From: CAKZNE01 sp963976435 | Lineage (GTDB): Bacteria > Bacteroidota > Bacteroidia > Flavobacteriales > Schleiferiaceae | NCBI GenBank assembly: GCA_963976435.1 | Contig: CAXBKQ010000010.1 | Coordinates: forward strand, 62,001-126,000 | Direction of reading: 5' to 3' | Length of the DNA stretch: 64,000 nucleotides | Shown: piece by piece, positions 18,324 through 27,092 of the stretch | Layout of the letters: every line of letters begins with the position of its first letter | Numbering within the stretch: position 1 is the first letter of the stretch | The notes under the pieces: generated by a model | Databases searched by the model: none | The model's input: only the letters and a program-made list of their open reading frames with translations | Told to the model about the DNA's origin: nothing | Position numbers and translations under genes: made by a program

Positions 18324-18707
18324 CTAATCTTCATATAATTCAATAGGTAAATCATCCGGGTCTGAAAAAAAGCAGAACTTTTTATTCGTGAATTCATCAA
18401 TTCTAATGTCCTCAACCTCTATCCCTTTTTTCAATAGAAATTCTCGTGTTTTTTCAATTTCTAATACCTTAAATGCAAGATGCCTTAGCCCTAGAGCCTC
18501 TGGTTTGGATATTCGTTTTGGTGGATTGGGAAATGAAAAGAGTTCTATAATGTACTCACCATTTAAGGCGAGATCTAGCTTATAGGATTGCCGGTCCTCC
18601 CGATAATTTTCTTGTATTATGTCCAGACCGAGTATGTCTACATAAAAGGACTTAGAATCTTGATAATTGGAACAAATAATGGCAATATGGTGGATTCCCT
18701 TCAGCAT
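18324..18707 (-). CDS. VOC family protein, YaeR/SMU1112c glyoxalase-like
   Basis: 127 aa. Metal-ligand pattern of glyoxalase I-like proteins: HHIAIICSNYQDSKSFYVDILGL at the start (His near residue 6), ELFSFPNPP with the mid-protein Glu, LGLRHLAFKV with the third ligand His, and PIELYED with the final Glu. The AL GLRHLAF phrase and short length place it close to the YaeR/SMU1112c group. Likely a soluble metal-dependent lyase or isomerase with an unknown substrate. It stands alone, with 140 nt to the M48 gene. Confidence 0.82.
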   Translation of the reverse strand: MLKGIHHIAIICSNYQDSKSFYVDILGLDIIQENYREDRQSYKLDLALNGEYIIELFSFPNPPKRISKPEALGLRHLAFKVLEIEKTREFLLKKGIEVEDIRIDEFTNKKFCFFSDPDDLPIELYED

Positions 18708-18760
18708 AGATTTAGCAATTGATTGAAGATCAAGTTTTCAAATGCTTAAACATATTAAAT

Positions 18761-19132
18761 CTAATTATGGTTTTCTTCCTTCCAACTTAGGACGGTTTTT
18801 AGGATTATTAATAGGCAAATAACTTCTATTCCTGCGCAAATGAAATAATGTGGTGCAGAGCTTCCTCCACCAATAACGAAAACCAAGCTTAATATTGCTG
18901 CTATACAATTTGCTAAGCGATTATTTTTCCGACTGAGGGATCTTGAAAGAAATATCATTATAATAGGAATGTTGGTAATAATAGCCGCAATAGCCATGGT
19001 TGTTTTTACCTCTCCCAAAATATGGATACTATCGGGATATTCCATAGCTACAAAAATTGAGAGGATGTCTGCAAATAGTAGATTAAAAAGTATGATTATC
19101 CAAAGGGTTGAAAGTTTGGTCTTGATGTTCAT
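18761..19132 (-). CDS. DUF6326-like four-helix membrane protein
   Basis: 123 aa with four hydrophobic segments. The opening LSTLWIIILFNLLFADILSI, the central ITNIPIIMIFLSRSLSRKNNRLAN and the last helix match what I remember of the DUF6326 family, small inner-membrane proteins of unknown function. The gene ends 53 nt before the YaeR-like gene and follows the outer-membrane-type protein gene by 12 nt, suggesting co-transcription with the latter. Confidence 0.6.
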   Translation of the reverse strand: MNIKTKLSTLWIIILFNLLFADILSIFVAMEYPDSIHILGEVKTTMAIAAIITNIPIIMIFLSRSLSRKNNRLANCIAAILSLVFVIGGGSSAPHYFICAGIEVICLLIILKTVLSWKEENHN

Positions 19133-19144
19133 AAATCAAATATT

Positions 19145-19762
19145 TTAAAAATTATAGCCAAAATGCAAACCTGGCTCAGCATAAAAGAACTTGGAATGAT
19201 TTTCATCTTGAACTTTAAAGGACTTCGGCATTTCAGTATGATAAGCCCTATGGGTTATTGCGATTGATGGTTCAATAAAAAAGCGACCAGAAAATATTTT
19301 TAAGTGGTAGCCTATTCTGTAGGTATTAAAAATTTGAAAACCCTTGTCAATTTTTTCTCCTCCAGTATTTATAAAAGATTGCCATGCAGGCATGCTGTGA
19401 ATGGCAGAATACAAACCCTTCCACCAAAATCTTTGATAGGCCAAAGCAAATCCATATTCTCTTATAAAACCTGGGAATTTATTTTCGGGAATATTAAATG
19501 AATCGCCATAGGCAATTCCTAAGGATTGGAAATACCTCCATGTTTTCAACTCCAATGAAACAACATCTTTGGAGCTAATTCTATAGCCAAAATTAAGCTG
19601 AAAAAAATCTGGCCTTTCTTCGGGTATCAGATTGAAAAGCATAAATAGGCTGCTACCTACAAAGCACTTTTTATATGTACTATCCGAAGCTGAATATTGG
19701 GCACTAACAATGGAGGGAAGTAAGAGTATTGAAAATAGTAAAATGTAAATTTTCTTTTGCAT
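19145..19762 (-). CDS. Exported beta-barrel-like protein of unknown function
   Basis: 205 aa. Signal peptide with cleavage after SAQ. The mature part consists of alternating aromatic strands (FQLNFGYRIS, FFIEPSIAIT) and finishes with GLHFGYNF, a terminal Phe as in outer-membrane beta-barrels. Probably an eight- to ten-stranded outer-membrane protein. No family name recognised. Located 12 nt upstream of the DUF6326-like gene. Confidence 0.6.
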   Translation of the reverse strand: MQKKIYILLFSILLLPSIVSAQYSASDSTYKKCFVGSSLFMLFNLIPEERPDFFQLNFGYRISSKDVVSLELKTWRYFQSLGIAYGDSFNIPENKFPGFIREYGFALAYQRFWWKGLYSAIHSMPAWQSFINTGGEKIDKGFQIFNTYRIGYHLKIFSGRFFIEPSIAITHRAYHTEMPKSFKVQDENHSKFFYAEPGLHFGYNF

Positions 19763-19849
19763 GATTCATTGTATTTTGAATAAGCAAAAGTATTTTAGGT
19801 AGGAGCCATATTTCGTTCACTTAAGTTAAGAAATGGAGCTCGGAATTAA

Positions 19850-20428
19850 TTATTTTGAATTTTTAACAAGCCTATTTCGAATCCTACTTAAAGATTGCGG
19901 GCTGAGACCTAAATAACTGGCAATATGATATTGGGCTACTCTTTGAAATAAATCCGGTCGGGTTTCTAGCAAATGTAAATATCGGTCTTGAGGACTTGTT
20001 AATTTATAATTTAGAAAGAGTTCTTTTTGTTTTTCCATCATCACCTCGCCAATAATTCTACAGAGAGATTCAAATTGAGGATATTTCTTAAACATTTTAG
20101 CTTCATATTCTTCTGAACTTACATTTAAGGTGCAGTCTTCCAAACACTGTAAATAATGACCAGAGCTCACTTTTTTACTGTAGTTATTGGGTATAATAGG
20201 CTGACCTTCCGTATATAAATCAACAGTCATTTCTTCACCGTCTTTTATAAGGTAAGAACGCAAACAACCTTTCAAAACCAAAAAGCTTTCTTCAGCAATA
20301 GAATTCTCCTCCAAAATAATATCGCCCTTTTTATAGTGTCTGATATTAGAACTTTTATGGATCAGTTCAGAAATCTCTTCACTAAGGCTAATATGCTCAG
20401 ACAAATATTTTAGTAGTTCATTTTTCAT
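19850..20428 (-). CDS. Crp/Fnr family transcriptional regulator (2 of 4)
   Basis: 192 aa. Effector-binding barrel at about 25-120 (YKKGDIILEENSIAEESFLVLKGCLR), C-terminal helix-turn-helix VAQYHIASYLGLSPQSLSRIRNRL. Typical of the Bacteroidota Crp/Fnr subgroup that lacks both cAMP-binding Arg/Ser signature and an Fe-S cluster. It follows the VF530 gene by 36 nt on the same strand; no recognised target is adjacent downstream, where 87 nt separate it from the beta-barrel gene. Confidence 0.8.
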   Translation of the reverse strand: MKNELLKYLSEHISLSEEISELIHKSSNIRHYKKGDIILEENSIAEESFLVLKGCLRSYLIKDGEEMTVDLYTEGQPIIPNNYSKKVSSGHYLQCLEDCTLNVSSEEYEAKMFKKYPQFESLCRIIGEVMMEKQKELFLNYKLTSPQDRYLHLLETRPDLFQRVAQYHIASYLGLSPQSLSRIRNRLVKNSK

Positions 20429-20464
20429 TTTTCAATTTTGGAAAACTGAGGCAGCAAAACTCAT

Positions 20465-20704
20465 TCAATATTGATTGCTTATTTTATATAAGTATAATTG
20501 TTCTACCTTTTCTCTGGCCCAAGGGGTTTTGCGTAAAAATTTCAAACTGGATTTTATGGAAGGATCTTTTTTGAAACAATTGATATTAATCCTGATGGCT
20601 AGCTCCTCCCAACCATAATGTTCTAGCAATTCATCGAGTATTTGGACTAATTTCACTCCGTGTAGTGGATTGTTGGCTTGACTTTCGGGTTTTTTATTAT
20701 CCAT
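20465..20704 (-). CDS. VF530 family DNA-binding protein (DUF2132)
   Basis: 79 aa. Almost the whole sequence follows the VF530/DUF2132 pattern: NPLHGVKLVQILDELLEHYGW, then CFKKDPSIKSSLKFLRKTPWAR and KVEQLYLY. The Vibrio homologue has a known alpha-helical structure and family members are described as DNA-binding; the cell role is not established. Likely co-transcribed with the Crp/Fnr gene that follows. Confidence 0.88.
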   Translation of the reverse strand: MDNKKPESQANNPLHGVKLVQILDELLEHYGWEELAIRININCFKKDPSIKSSLKFLRKTPWAREKVEQLYLYKISNQY

Positions 20705-20775
20705 TTAAACTAGAAAATTTCATAAAATTAGATGGGGCTAGCAATTTGAATTAGAATTTATTTCTATGCAAATTT

Positions 20776-21837
20776 TCAGTGAGTTTCTTCTAAGATGGGA
20801 ATAATATGTTTAAGAATAATATCAAATGGAAGCTTTGATCTACTACTACCATAATTACTACCTGTGAATACGAGTGTAGTATTATAGTCTTCTAAATACA
20901 TCATATACTGTCCACCATTTCCAGAAGCAAAAATAATATTGGTTTTAATGTTCTTGTATTCCAATATTTCGCTATACCAGTAAAAACCAAACAAAGCAGA
21001 ACTACTAATGGCCCCTTCGGTTCCTGCATAGTAGAGGAATGACATATCTACCAATGTTTTACAATCGGTTGCAGAATTAATCCATTGAGAACTTACAATT
21101 TGCTCGCCCTTCCATTTTCCTTTTTGGCGAACTAGCTCTGCGATTTTTAGCATATCCTTTGGCTTCATAAAAAAGGATCCTGCAGCATATCCACCACCTC
21201 TGGGCGTAATAAACCATTGGTAGTTTTCAATTTTTAAGTATTTAAAAAGATATTTTTCTGCAAAATCCATTAAGGACATTTGGCTAGTTCTGGATATTAT
21301 TTCGCCAATTAATTCAGGTTCCATGCTTGAGTACTCCCATTGTGTGCCAGGCTCATAGCGCAATGGGATAGATAGGATATAAGCAAGCCAATCATCTGTA
21401 TTGGCCATTTCAGATTCACAATCTGGGCCCTTATCAAAAAACCCTTCACAGGCCAGTCCTGATTTCATTTCTAAAAGGTCTTTAATACGAATTTTACCTC
21501 TGGGATCTCCTTCCCATTCTTTTATGAAAATTTCTATGGAATCTTTAAGATTAAACAGTCCTTGATCAATGGCTATCCCTGCGAGAATACTAGTAATAGA
21601 TTTAAAGGATGATCGCATATCATGCAAGCTATCTTCCCCGAAACCATTGAAATATTCCTCTATGATCACTTCAGCATTTTTTGCCACCAGCATGGCGTCA
21701 ATATTGGGATATTTCTCGCTGTTAATTTCTTTGTTTAGAGCCTTTAACTTTTCATTTACAGGATTTTGGCATTGAGCTAAAAATCCTGTTATTAAGAATA
21801 AGACAATAAAGAATAATATTGGTTTTGAATTTCTCAT
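20776..21837 (-). CDS. Class C beta-lactamase-related serine hydrolase, lipoprotein
   Basis: 353 aa. A lipobox (GFLAQC) predicts a membrane-anchored lipoprotein; I chose ATG at 21837 because the signal peptide starts there (an upstream ATG at 21870 adds only 11 residues). The SxxK nucleophile motif is SSFK (Ser76, Lys79), followed by GIAIDQGLF. The second motif, usually YxN, is YSS here (WEYSSMEPELIG), a variant seen in esterase-like members. A C-terminal GNGGQY stretch occupies the KTG-like position. Family includes beta-lactamases, D-aminopeptidases and esterases. Confidence 0.8.
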   Translation of the reverse strand: MRNSKPILFFIVLFLITGFLAQCQNPVNEKLKALNKEINSEKYPNIDAMLVAKNAEVIIEEYFNGFGEDSLHDMRSSFKSITSILAGIAIDQGLFNLKDSIEIFIKEWEGDPRGKIRIKDLLEMKSGLACEGFFDKGPDCESEMANTDDWLAYILSIPLRYEPGTQWEYSSMEPELIGEIISRTSQMSLMDFAEKYLFKYLKIENYQWFITPRGGGYAAGSFFMKPKDMLKIAELVRQKGKWKGEQIVSSQWINSATDCKTLVDMSFLYYAGTEGAISSSALFGFYWYSEILEYKNIKTNIIFASGNGGQYMMYLEDYNTTLVFTGSNYGSSRSKLPFDIILKHIIPILEETH

Positions 21838-21956
21838 TTCGGAAACAGGCTTGCTAATAATTGCCAACAAAAGCCTAGTAGATTTTAGCCTTCAATATAA
21901 AAAGAAAGAATAGAAGCTATTATTTGGTGTATTTTGATGTTGAAAGCAAAATTCCC

Positions 21957-22763
21957 CTATTTATCTCTCCATGAAAATTTGCTAAAACTATTAAAGGAAA
22001 AAATTAGCCCAAAGCCGCCATGAATATCATGGTAACCATAGATTCCATTTCTGGTATTGGCTCTTAATCCCACCTGAGCCATTAGTTTAATATATCGATA
22101 TCCAGCTCTGATGGTTAATCCTGGTTCAATTAAAATGTCTGAATAGTTTTGATAATTTTCAAGGGGGAATTCATAACTCAAATCGTGATAATTGATCAAC
22201 TGTATTCTGGTGGCGAAATTCCAGTCAAAATATTTACCATTTCTTCCAATGGCAGGTTGAATGTAAAACCTGGAATAGGCATGGTTAGATGAGGAGCCCC
22301 ATTCTGAAAAATCCAGCAAAGGGTCGGGATCTGATTTGTATTTCACAGTTTTTTGAACATAGGAAAAACCGAGCTGAATTTCATATTGATGGTAATCATT
22401 AATAGGTTTAAAATAAATGAAGGAATAATCATAGTCTTTATGTATAACATCCCTATTGGCATAGCCTGTTTCCCAACTACTGATTTGCACTGGAAAGCTG
22501 TCTAATTTATAATTATAATCAAATCCGAGGTTTATTCCAAAGTTATCGGTAAAAGCCCAAGCTCCGCTAAAACCACTCAATCCACCTATTTCAGAACTTC
22601 CACTTAAATCAAATTGAAAGTCGTTTTTTTCACGGAACATAGGGGTGTTTAGAATTGGAGTTTTATATCTGTAAATTTCATCCCCGCAGGAAGTCAATAG
22701 GAGAATAGTTATAAAGAATAACAAAGGGAATTTGGGATTGAATTTTGTAAAAAGAGCTTTCAT
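21957..22763 (-). CDS. Lipoprotein with beta-barrel-like body, unknown function
   Basis: 268 aa. The lipobox LLLTSC is clear. The rest is a run of aromatic beta strands (FGINLGFDYNYK, YEIQLGFSYVQ, LTIRAGYRYIKL) ending GGFGLIFSFN, as found in outer-membrane barrel proteins; a lipidated barrel of this type is common in Bacteroidota but not assigned a role. It stands between a serine hydrolase gene and another lipoprotein gene with more than 100 nt on each side. Confidence 0.58.
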   Translation of the reverse strand: MKALFTKFNPKFPLLFFITILLLTSCGDEIYRYKTPILNTPMFREKNDFQFDLSGSSEIGGLSGFSGAWAFTDNFGINLGFDYNYKLDSFPVQISSWETGYANRDVIHKDYDYSFIYFKPINDYHQYEIQLGFSYVQKTVKYKSDPDPLLDFSEWGSSSNHAYSRFYIQPAIGRNGKYFDWNFATRIQLINYHDLSYEFPLENYQNYSDILIEPGLTIRAGYRYIKLMAQVGLRANTRNGIYGYHDIHGGFGLIFSFNSFSKFSWRDK

Positions 22764-22967
22764 GTTCCACCGAAGTATTAGGTTGCGATATATAAAAAAG
22801 TCGATTGCCTATTTTCGGGAGTTTGGGCAAATTGGCAGCAAAAAGATAAAGGTTTAGCGAGAAGAATGAAAAAGTTTAAAGAATAAATTTATTTGTCATC
22901 AAAAATTTGACATGCCCAAATTTTTTAATTTTTAAGGTTTTACAAGAAGCTTGCAAAATCAATTCTA

Positions 22968-23555
22968 TTAAGGAACTAAATAATAGGCATAGCCTTTAAT
23001 CCTAAACCCAATAAGGCCCATGTGCTTTTTGAAGATTAAAGTTGTTGTGTTGGATTTCCAATAATATACATCAATAAACTTGTTACCAACAAAATTTAGC
23101 TCAGGTCTTTTCTGAAAACCTGTCCACAAAATGGTATCATTATTCTGAATTCTAGAGAAGTTTTGGATTTGAACATAGCCTAAATTGTCATTGCTTATTT
23201 CTAATTCCAATTTATCTTCAATGGGAGTATTGTAGGGTATTGTTGCCCTGATTTTATAGCTTATCTGGAGGCTATCACCCCTATATATTCTTTCCGCTCT
23301 TTCCTCTCTCCGAAAGGAGTATCCATAACTTTCCGAACCTGCATCTACATTTTCGTAATAATTTGTTTTCCTCTCTAAATCCAAATGGTACAAATTCCCA
23401 AGGCTATCCGCAAAAATAATTTCCCTTTCTTCTGGAAAAATACTGGCGGAAACAGGGGAGATATCTAAATCTTCACCTTGCACTGAAGGAAAACAGGAAT
23501 GGAGAAATAGCAATATCCCGAAAAGCAAAACACTTATGGAAATTATGGATTTCAT
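22968..23555 (-). CDS. Lipoprotein of unknown function
   Basis: 195 aa. N-terminal type II signal with lipobox LFLHSC. The mature part is beta-rich, with many charged residues (LERKTNYYENVDAG, FRREERAERIYRGD) and no recognisable motif. The 254 nt up to the YcxB-like gene hold no other frame that I can support. Confidence 0.52.
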   Translation of the reverse strand: MKSIISISVLLFGILLFLHSCFPSVQGEDLDISPVSASIFPEEREIIFADSLGNLYHLDLERKTNYYENVDAGSESYGYSFRREERAERIYRGDSLQISYKIRATIPYNTPIEDKLELEISNDNLGYVQIQNFSRIQNNDTILWTGFQKRPELNFVGNKFIDVYYWKSNTTTLIFKKHMGLIGFRIKGYAYYLVP

Positions 23556-23809
23556 TTTGATTTTTTCTTTAGGATCACAGTTAGTAAGAGTTTAATTGCG
23601 ACAAAAACTCAAATCAAATTTAAACAAAATACGACACCTGGGATTAGGAGCCTTATTGCATAGCATTTACGATGTTTAGAGTTACATTTCTCTACCTTTC
23701 TAAATTCTAATAAAAGAATTCAAACTGGAACTTGAAAAACGAATGGGCTATTCTGAAATATAATTTAGGATTATTAAACTTTAAAATATTTCTTAGCTTG
23801 GACTGTAAA

Positions 23810-24343
23810 TCATTTCCACTTCCAGTCTAAATTTTCATCTACCTTTAATTTCAAATCCGTAAATTTCTTTTTAAGCTGATTAAGATCAGAAATATACTTT
23901 TTGGGAATAATAATGGACATCCCAGATTTTATGCTCATAATAAAGATTCTTGGGATTTCATAAATGTTTTCTATTTCAGTTAAATATATTTTTCCTTCGC
24001 CAGTAGCACTTTTAGAATGAATTATTTTTTCTTGAAAATCCAAACTTTCGGTTTTCCCTATTCTTGCTTGATAGTTATCTTTTATAAAATTTAAATAATG
24101 CTTCTTGTATCTCCACTTTATATACTTAGGGTAAAAGAGAATACAAATTAAGCAGAGAATTAAAAACAAAAGGGCTTGGATTTCATTTGATCGCAAATGA
24201 GCTGATACGGCAAAAAGCAAAAAGCAGACACTAAAAAGGATCCATGATTTTCGTCTTCGTTTATTTAATTTGGCTGACTTTGTGTAGTTGAAAAGTTGAT
24301 AATCTAAAAAATCTTCATTTTGAAGGCTGTATTCTATTTTCAT
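23810..24343 (-). CDS. YcxB-like membrane protein
   Basis: 177 aa. A soluble N-terminal strand region (MKIEYSLQNEDFLDYQLF), two adjacent membrane helices at about 34-48 and 56-72, and a C-terminal cytoplasmic beta region ending with IYEIPRIFIMSIKSGMSIIIPKKYI. This order (strand, helix hairpin, PH-like sheet with xxIPKRxF) is that of the YcxB-type proteins of unknown function. It ends 47 nt from the start of nothing on its own strand; the upstream neighbour is the lipoprotein gene at 24391. Confidence 0.62.
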   Translation of the reverse strand: MKIEYSLQNEDFLDYQLFNYTKSAKLNKRRRKSWILFSVCFLLFAVSAHLRSNEIQALLFLILCLICILFYPKYIKWRYKKHYLNFIKDNYQARIGKTESLDFQEKIIHSKSATGEGKIYLTEIENIYEIPRIFIMSIKSGMSIIIPKKYISDLNQLKKKFTDLKLKVDENLDWKWK

Positions 24344-24390
24344 CTTAAAAGCAGTAATTTGGATTTGACTTTATTGGGATAGCATGGTCC

Positions 24391-25017
24391 TTAAAAATCA
24401 TAGTCGAGACTTAAACTTATTTCGCCCCCCTTTGGGCAAAAAATTAGTGTATCCTTTTTTTCGCCTCTCTGGTGATTTTTTTCATATTGGTATTCTATTA
24501 CTGCTGATTGTCCACCAACAAAATAACAGCTCGTCTCAACAAGGTTTTGATGAAGAAAACATTCTGAGGAATAACTGAAATCACAATCACTACCAAAGGG
24601 TGCAAATAAACACATCATTTCAATATCAGTAGGGCTTTGCAGACTAAAATTAACCTTACATCCTTTATTCAGTATAATATCCTTCCTGTTTTTTTGATGA
24701 TTTTCCACTTCCCTTATCTCAGCTTCTAAATCGAAATATCCATGTTTTGCCGCACTAACAATATCAATATTATCGGTGCTTGAAAAGGAATAATATCCAT
24801 GTTCATCAGTTTTCAATTCTTCAATAAGCTGCAAGGAGTTTGATGTAAAATTGTTTGTCATGGCAAAAAGCCCTACCTGAGCATCAGCAATAGGATGGCC
24901 TTCTTCTGTTAAAACATATCCCTCTATTGTGGTAGCTGAAACTTCATCAGTAGATTTTGAACAGGATAAAAAAATCAGGAACAGAAAAATGGAAATTATT
25001 TTAATTAGAGTTTTCAT
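24391..25017 (-). CDS. Lipoprotein with carboxypeptidase regulatory-like domain
   Basis: 208 aa. Lipobox IFLSC marks a lipoprotein. Residues about 30-95 match a carboxypeptidase regulatory-like (transthyretin-like) beta sandwich: IEGYVLTEEGHPIADAQVGLF, then TDEHGYYSFSS. The remainder contains six cysteines that could pair in the periplasm. It is divergent from the membrane-anchored winged-helix regulator, with 180 nt between the start codons; that arrangement makes it a candidate target. Confidence 0.62.
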   Translation of the reverse strand: MKTLIKIISIFLFLIFLSCSKSTDEVSATTIEGYVLTEEGHPIADAQVGLFAMTNNFTSNSLQLIEELKTDEHGYYSFSSTDNIDIVSAAKHGYFDLEAEIREVENHQKNRKDIILNKGCKVNFSLQSPTDIEMMCLFAPFGSDCDFSYSSECFLHQNLVETSCYFVGGQSAVIEYQYEKNHQRGEKKDTLIFCPKGGEISLSLDYDF

Positions 25018-25197
25018 AATGAGTTATTTTCAATTCAAATGTAGAAGCAATATAGAATTTTTTTTATGGTTTATAAACGGCCTTTGCGGTGCTGGCTTTG
25101 CAATTCGAATTTGCATATTCGGAAATAGTTTGTGAAAAATCTGTAAAAAAAATGTGAAAGAGGCAATTTTAATGGGGCATTAGCTTTATTTGTAAGA

Positions 25198-26073
25198 ATG
25201 AATAAAAGCAAGAAAACATTTGCTAGGAATATTATTTTCCTTTTGATTTTATTTTTGGGCTTAGCGAGTTTTATTCAGGCTAGCCCGGATAATTTTTCGC
25301 CAAGAGCAAAGGTGGCCATTCGCGAAATCGGAAATCAATTGCTTTTGAAACTAAATGATAGCAGCTCCTTAATAAAACCTGTATTAGAAGTAGGGGAGTG
25401 TAAATACCAGCTTTCATTTGATAGAGAAATAGGATTCGAGCCCAACATCTTGGTTGAGCAAGTTAAAAAGACACTCTTGGAAGCCTCCATATCTGAATCT
25501 TATTTGGTGGAAATGATCCAATGTGAGGATGGAGAAGTGGCTTATAGCTTTGAGATAAATGGACAATCAGAGACGGATCTTATTCCTTGTAGAGGAAGAG
25601 AATTGCCTAAAGCATGTTATTTAATTGAATTCACCTTCTCAGGAAAAGAGGAGTTTTCCAAAACCTTAATCTATGGCCTAGTAGTTTTAATGGCTTTTGT
25701 ATTAATTCTTTTAATTAAAAAAAGGAAGGAAGCTAAATCAGATCTAAATTCCGAAATAAAGGAAAAGGATAGTGCTTATTCATCTTTCGGTAGTTTTCAA
25801 TTTTATCCAGATCAGAATAAATTGGTAAAGCAATCTTCTGAAATAGGATTATCTAGGAAAGAATGTGAGCTATTAGCGATATTGGTAGAAAATCTTAACC
25901 AGGTGGTGAAACGCGATGAACTATCCAAAAAAGTTTGGGAGGACAATGGTGTTATCGTTGGAAGAAGTTTGGATACCTATATTTCCAAACTCCGCAAGAA
26001 ATTAAAAGATGATGAAAAGGTTAATCTCACCAATATCCATGGAGTAGGGTATAAGTTAGAGATTAAAGAATAG
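25198..26073 (+). CDS. Membrane-anchored winged-helix regulator with periplasmic sensor domain
   Basis: 291 aa with an unusual order: export signal/anchor at about 10-28, periplasmic domain 29-155 containing Cys68, Cys109, Cys131 and Cys140, one membrane helix about 156-174 followed by KKRKEAK, then a cytoplasmic OmpR/PhoB-type winged helix at 198-291 (LSRKECELLAILVEN, DELSKKVW, VGRSLDTYISKLRKKL, IHGVGYKL). It thus resembles ToxR/CadC one-component regulators turned round, with the DNA-binding end at the C terminus. The periplasmic cysteines suggest redox or disulfide control. A weak -7-like TTTATTTG ends 5 nt before the start codon. Confidence 0.78.
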   Translation: MNKSKKTFARNIIFLLILFLGLASFIQASPDNFSPRAKVAIREIGNQLLLKLNDSSSLIKPVLEVGECKYQLSFDREIGFEPNILVEQVKKTLLEASISESYLVEMIQCEDGEVAYSFEINGQSETDLIPCRGRELPKACYLIEFTFSGKEEFSKTLIYGLVVLMAFVLILLIKKRKEAKSDLNSEIKEKDSAYSSFGSFQFYPDQNKLVKQSSEIGLSRKECELLAILVENLNQVVKRDELSKKVWEDNGVIVGRSLDTYISKLRKKLKDDEKVNLTNIHGVGYKLEIKE

Positions 26074-26076
26074 AAT

Positions 26077-26388
26077 TCATTTAATTTCCTGGCTGAGCAA
26101 ATCCTTGATCACATCCAATTCATAAATCGTTTTTATTTCTTGGCAAGTTTCCCTCATTTGCTTTCGGATTTCATCTGCAGATTCCGATAAATTTCCGCCG
26201 GATTTTCCCCATCGATCTCGGTTTGGCCATTGGGCATAGGCAATATATTCCTCTTCATTGAGTCTGTGAATTCTAGATCCTAATCCACCTTCGTGTTTTA
26301 TGATTAGTTGGGTTAATTCTTCCCAAGATTTTAGGAATTCCTCCTTTTTACTAGGCTTTATTTTAAATGAATAAAGGACGCTGAACAT
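26077..26388 (-). CDS. Antibiotic biosynthesis monooxygenase (ABM) domain protein
   Basis: 103 aa. One ferredoxin-like ABM domain: MFSVLYSFKIKPSKKEEFLKSWEELTQLI, a GGLGSRIHRL turn, then EEYIAYAQWPNRDRW. Such domains form dimers and act as small quinol or haem monooxygenases, or simply bind ligands. Its 3' end lies only 3 nt from the convergent regulator gene, with no terminator between. It follows the YdeI-like gene by 24 nt and is likely co-transcribed with it. Confidence 0.75.
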   Translation of the reverse strand: MFSVLYSFKIKPSKKEEFLKSWEELTQLIIKHEGGLGSRIHRLNEEEYIAYAQWPNRDRWGKSGGNLSESADEIRKQMRETCQEIKTIYELDVIKDLLSQEIK

Positions 26389-26412
26389 TTTTCTTTGATG
26401 TTTTATTTTCTA

Positions 26413-26994
26413 TTATCGAAAAGCTTTAGGTTTCAATTTGTTACTTGCATTTTCTACAATTTCTAAAATTCGCTTTTGTCGGGTTTCAGTTTTTTTGGCC
26501 GATAATATCCAATACAAGAACATCTTTTTTACAGAATTACTTTGTGAATCATAAAATGATTTTGACCCTGGGTGATTTTGAAAAGCATCTTCCAAATCTT
26601 TTGGAACGATTAGATCTTCTACCGGGTCAAGATATGTCCAAAAGCCGTTTTCCTTAGCAATGTTTACAGAGGCCATACCTGCGTCTGTCATCAAGCCAGA
26701 TTCTTGTAGTTCCTTAATTTTAGCTTTATTTATTTTAGACCAGTTGCTTTTGGCTTTTCTTGGACTAAAAAATTGCATAAAACTTTCTTCATCGATGGAC
26801 TTTTTTAGACTGTCTATCCAACCATAGCAAAGGGCTTCTTCAACAGCATCTTCCCAGCTTAGATTATGTTTTTTTGACTTTGCCTTGTAGTAAACCAACC
26901 ATATTGATTTTTGGGACAAATGATTTTTGGATAACCATTCTCGCCATTCTCCACGGTTTTTCGGACAAAATCTTGGTACCTCTTCTTTTGGCAT
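26413..26994 (-). CDS. YdeI/OmpD-associated family protein
   Basis: 193 aa. Contains the diagnostic set EALCYGWIDSLKKSIDEESFMQFFSPRK, SNWSKINKAKIKEL and, near the end, FYDSQSNSVKKMFLYWILSAKKTETRQKRI, which define the YdeI family (also called bacteriocin-protection YdeI/OmpD-associated). Biochemical role is unsettled; the proteins are small, cytoplasmic and helical. Upstream of the ABM gene in a likely two-gene unit. Confidence 0.84.
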   Translation of the reverse strand: MPKEEVPRFCPKNRGEWREWLSKNHLSQKSIWLVYYKAKSKKHNLSWEDAVEEALCYGWIDSLKKSIDEESFMQFFSPRKAKSNWSKINKAKIKELQESGLMTDAGMASVNIAKENGFWTYLDPVEDLIVPKDLEDAFQNHPGSKSFYDSQSNSVKKMFLYWILSAKKTETRQKRILEIVENASNKLKPKAFR

Positions 26995-27092
26995 TTTTTT
27001 CCTTTTGTCGGATTTTAAATATAGTGGAATTCCCTTTTTTCAGAAGTGAGATTTTGATAAATCATATTTTTTAAAATAGTTGAAAGGGAAAT

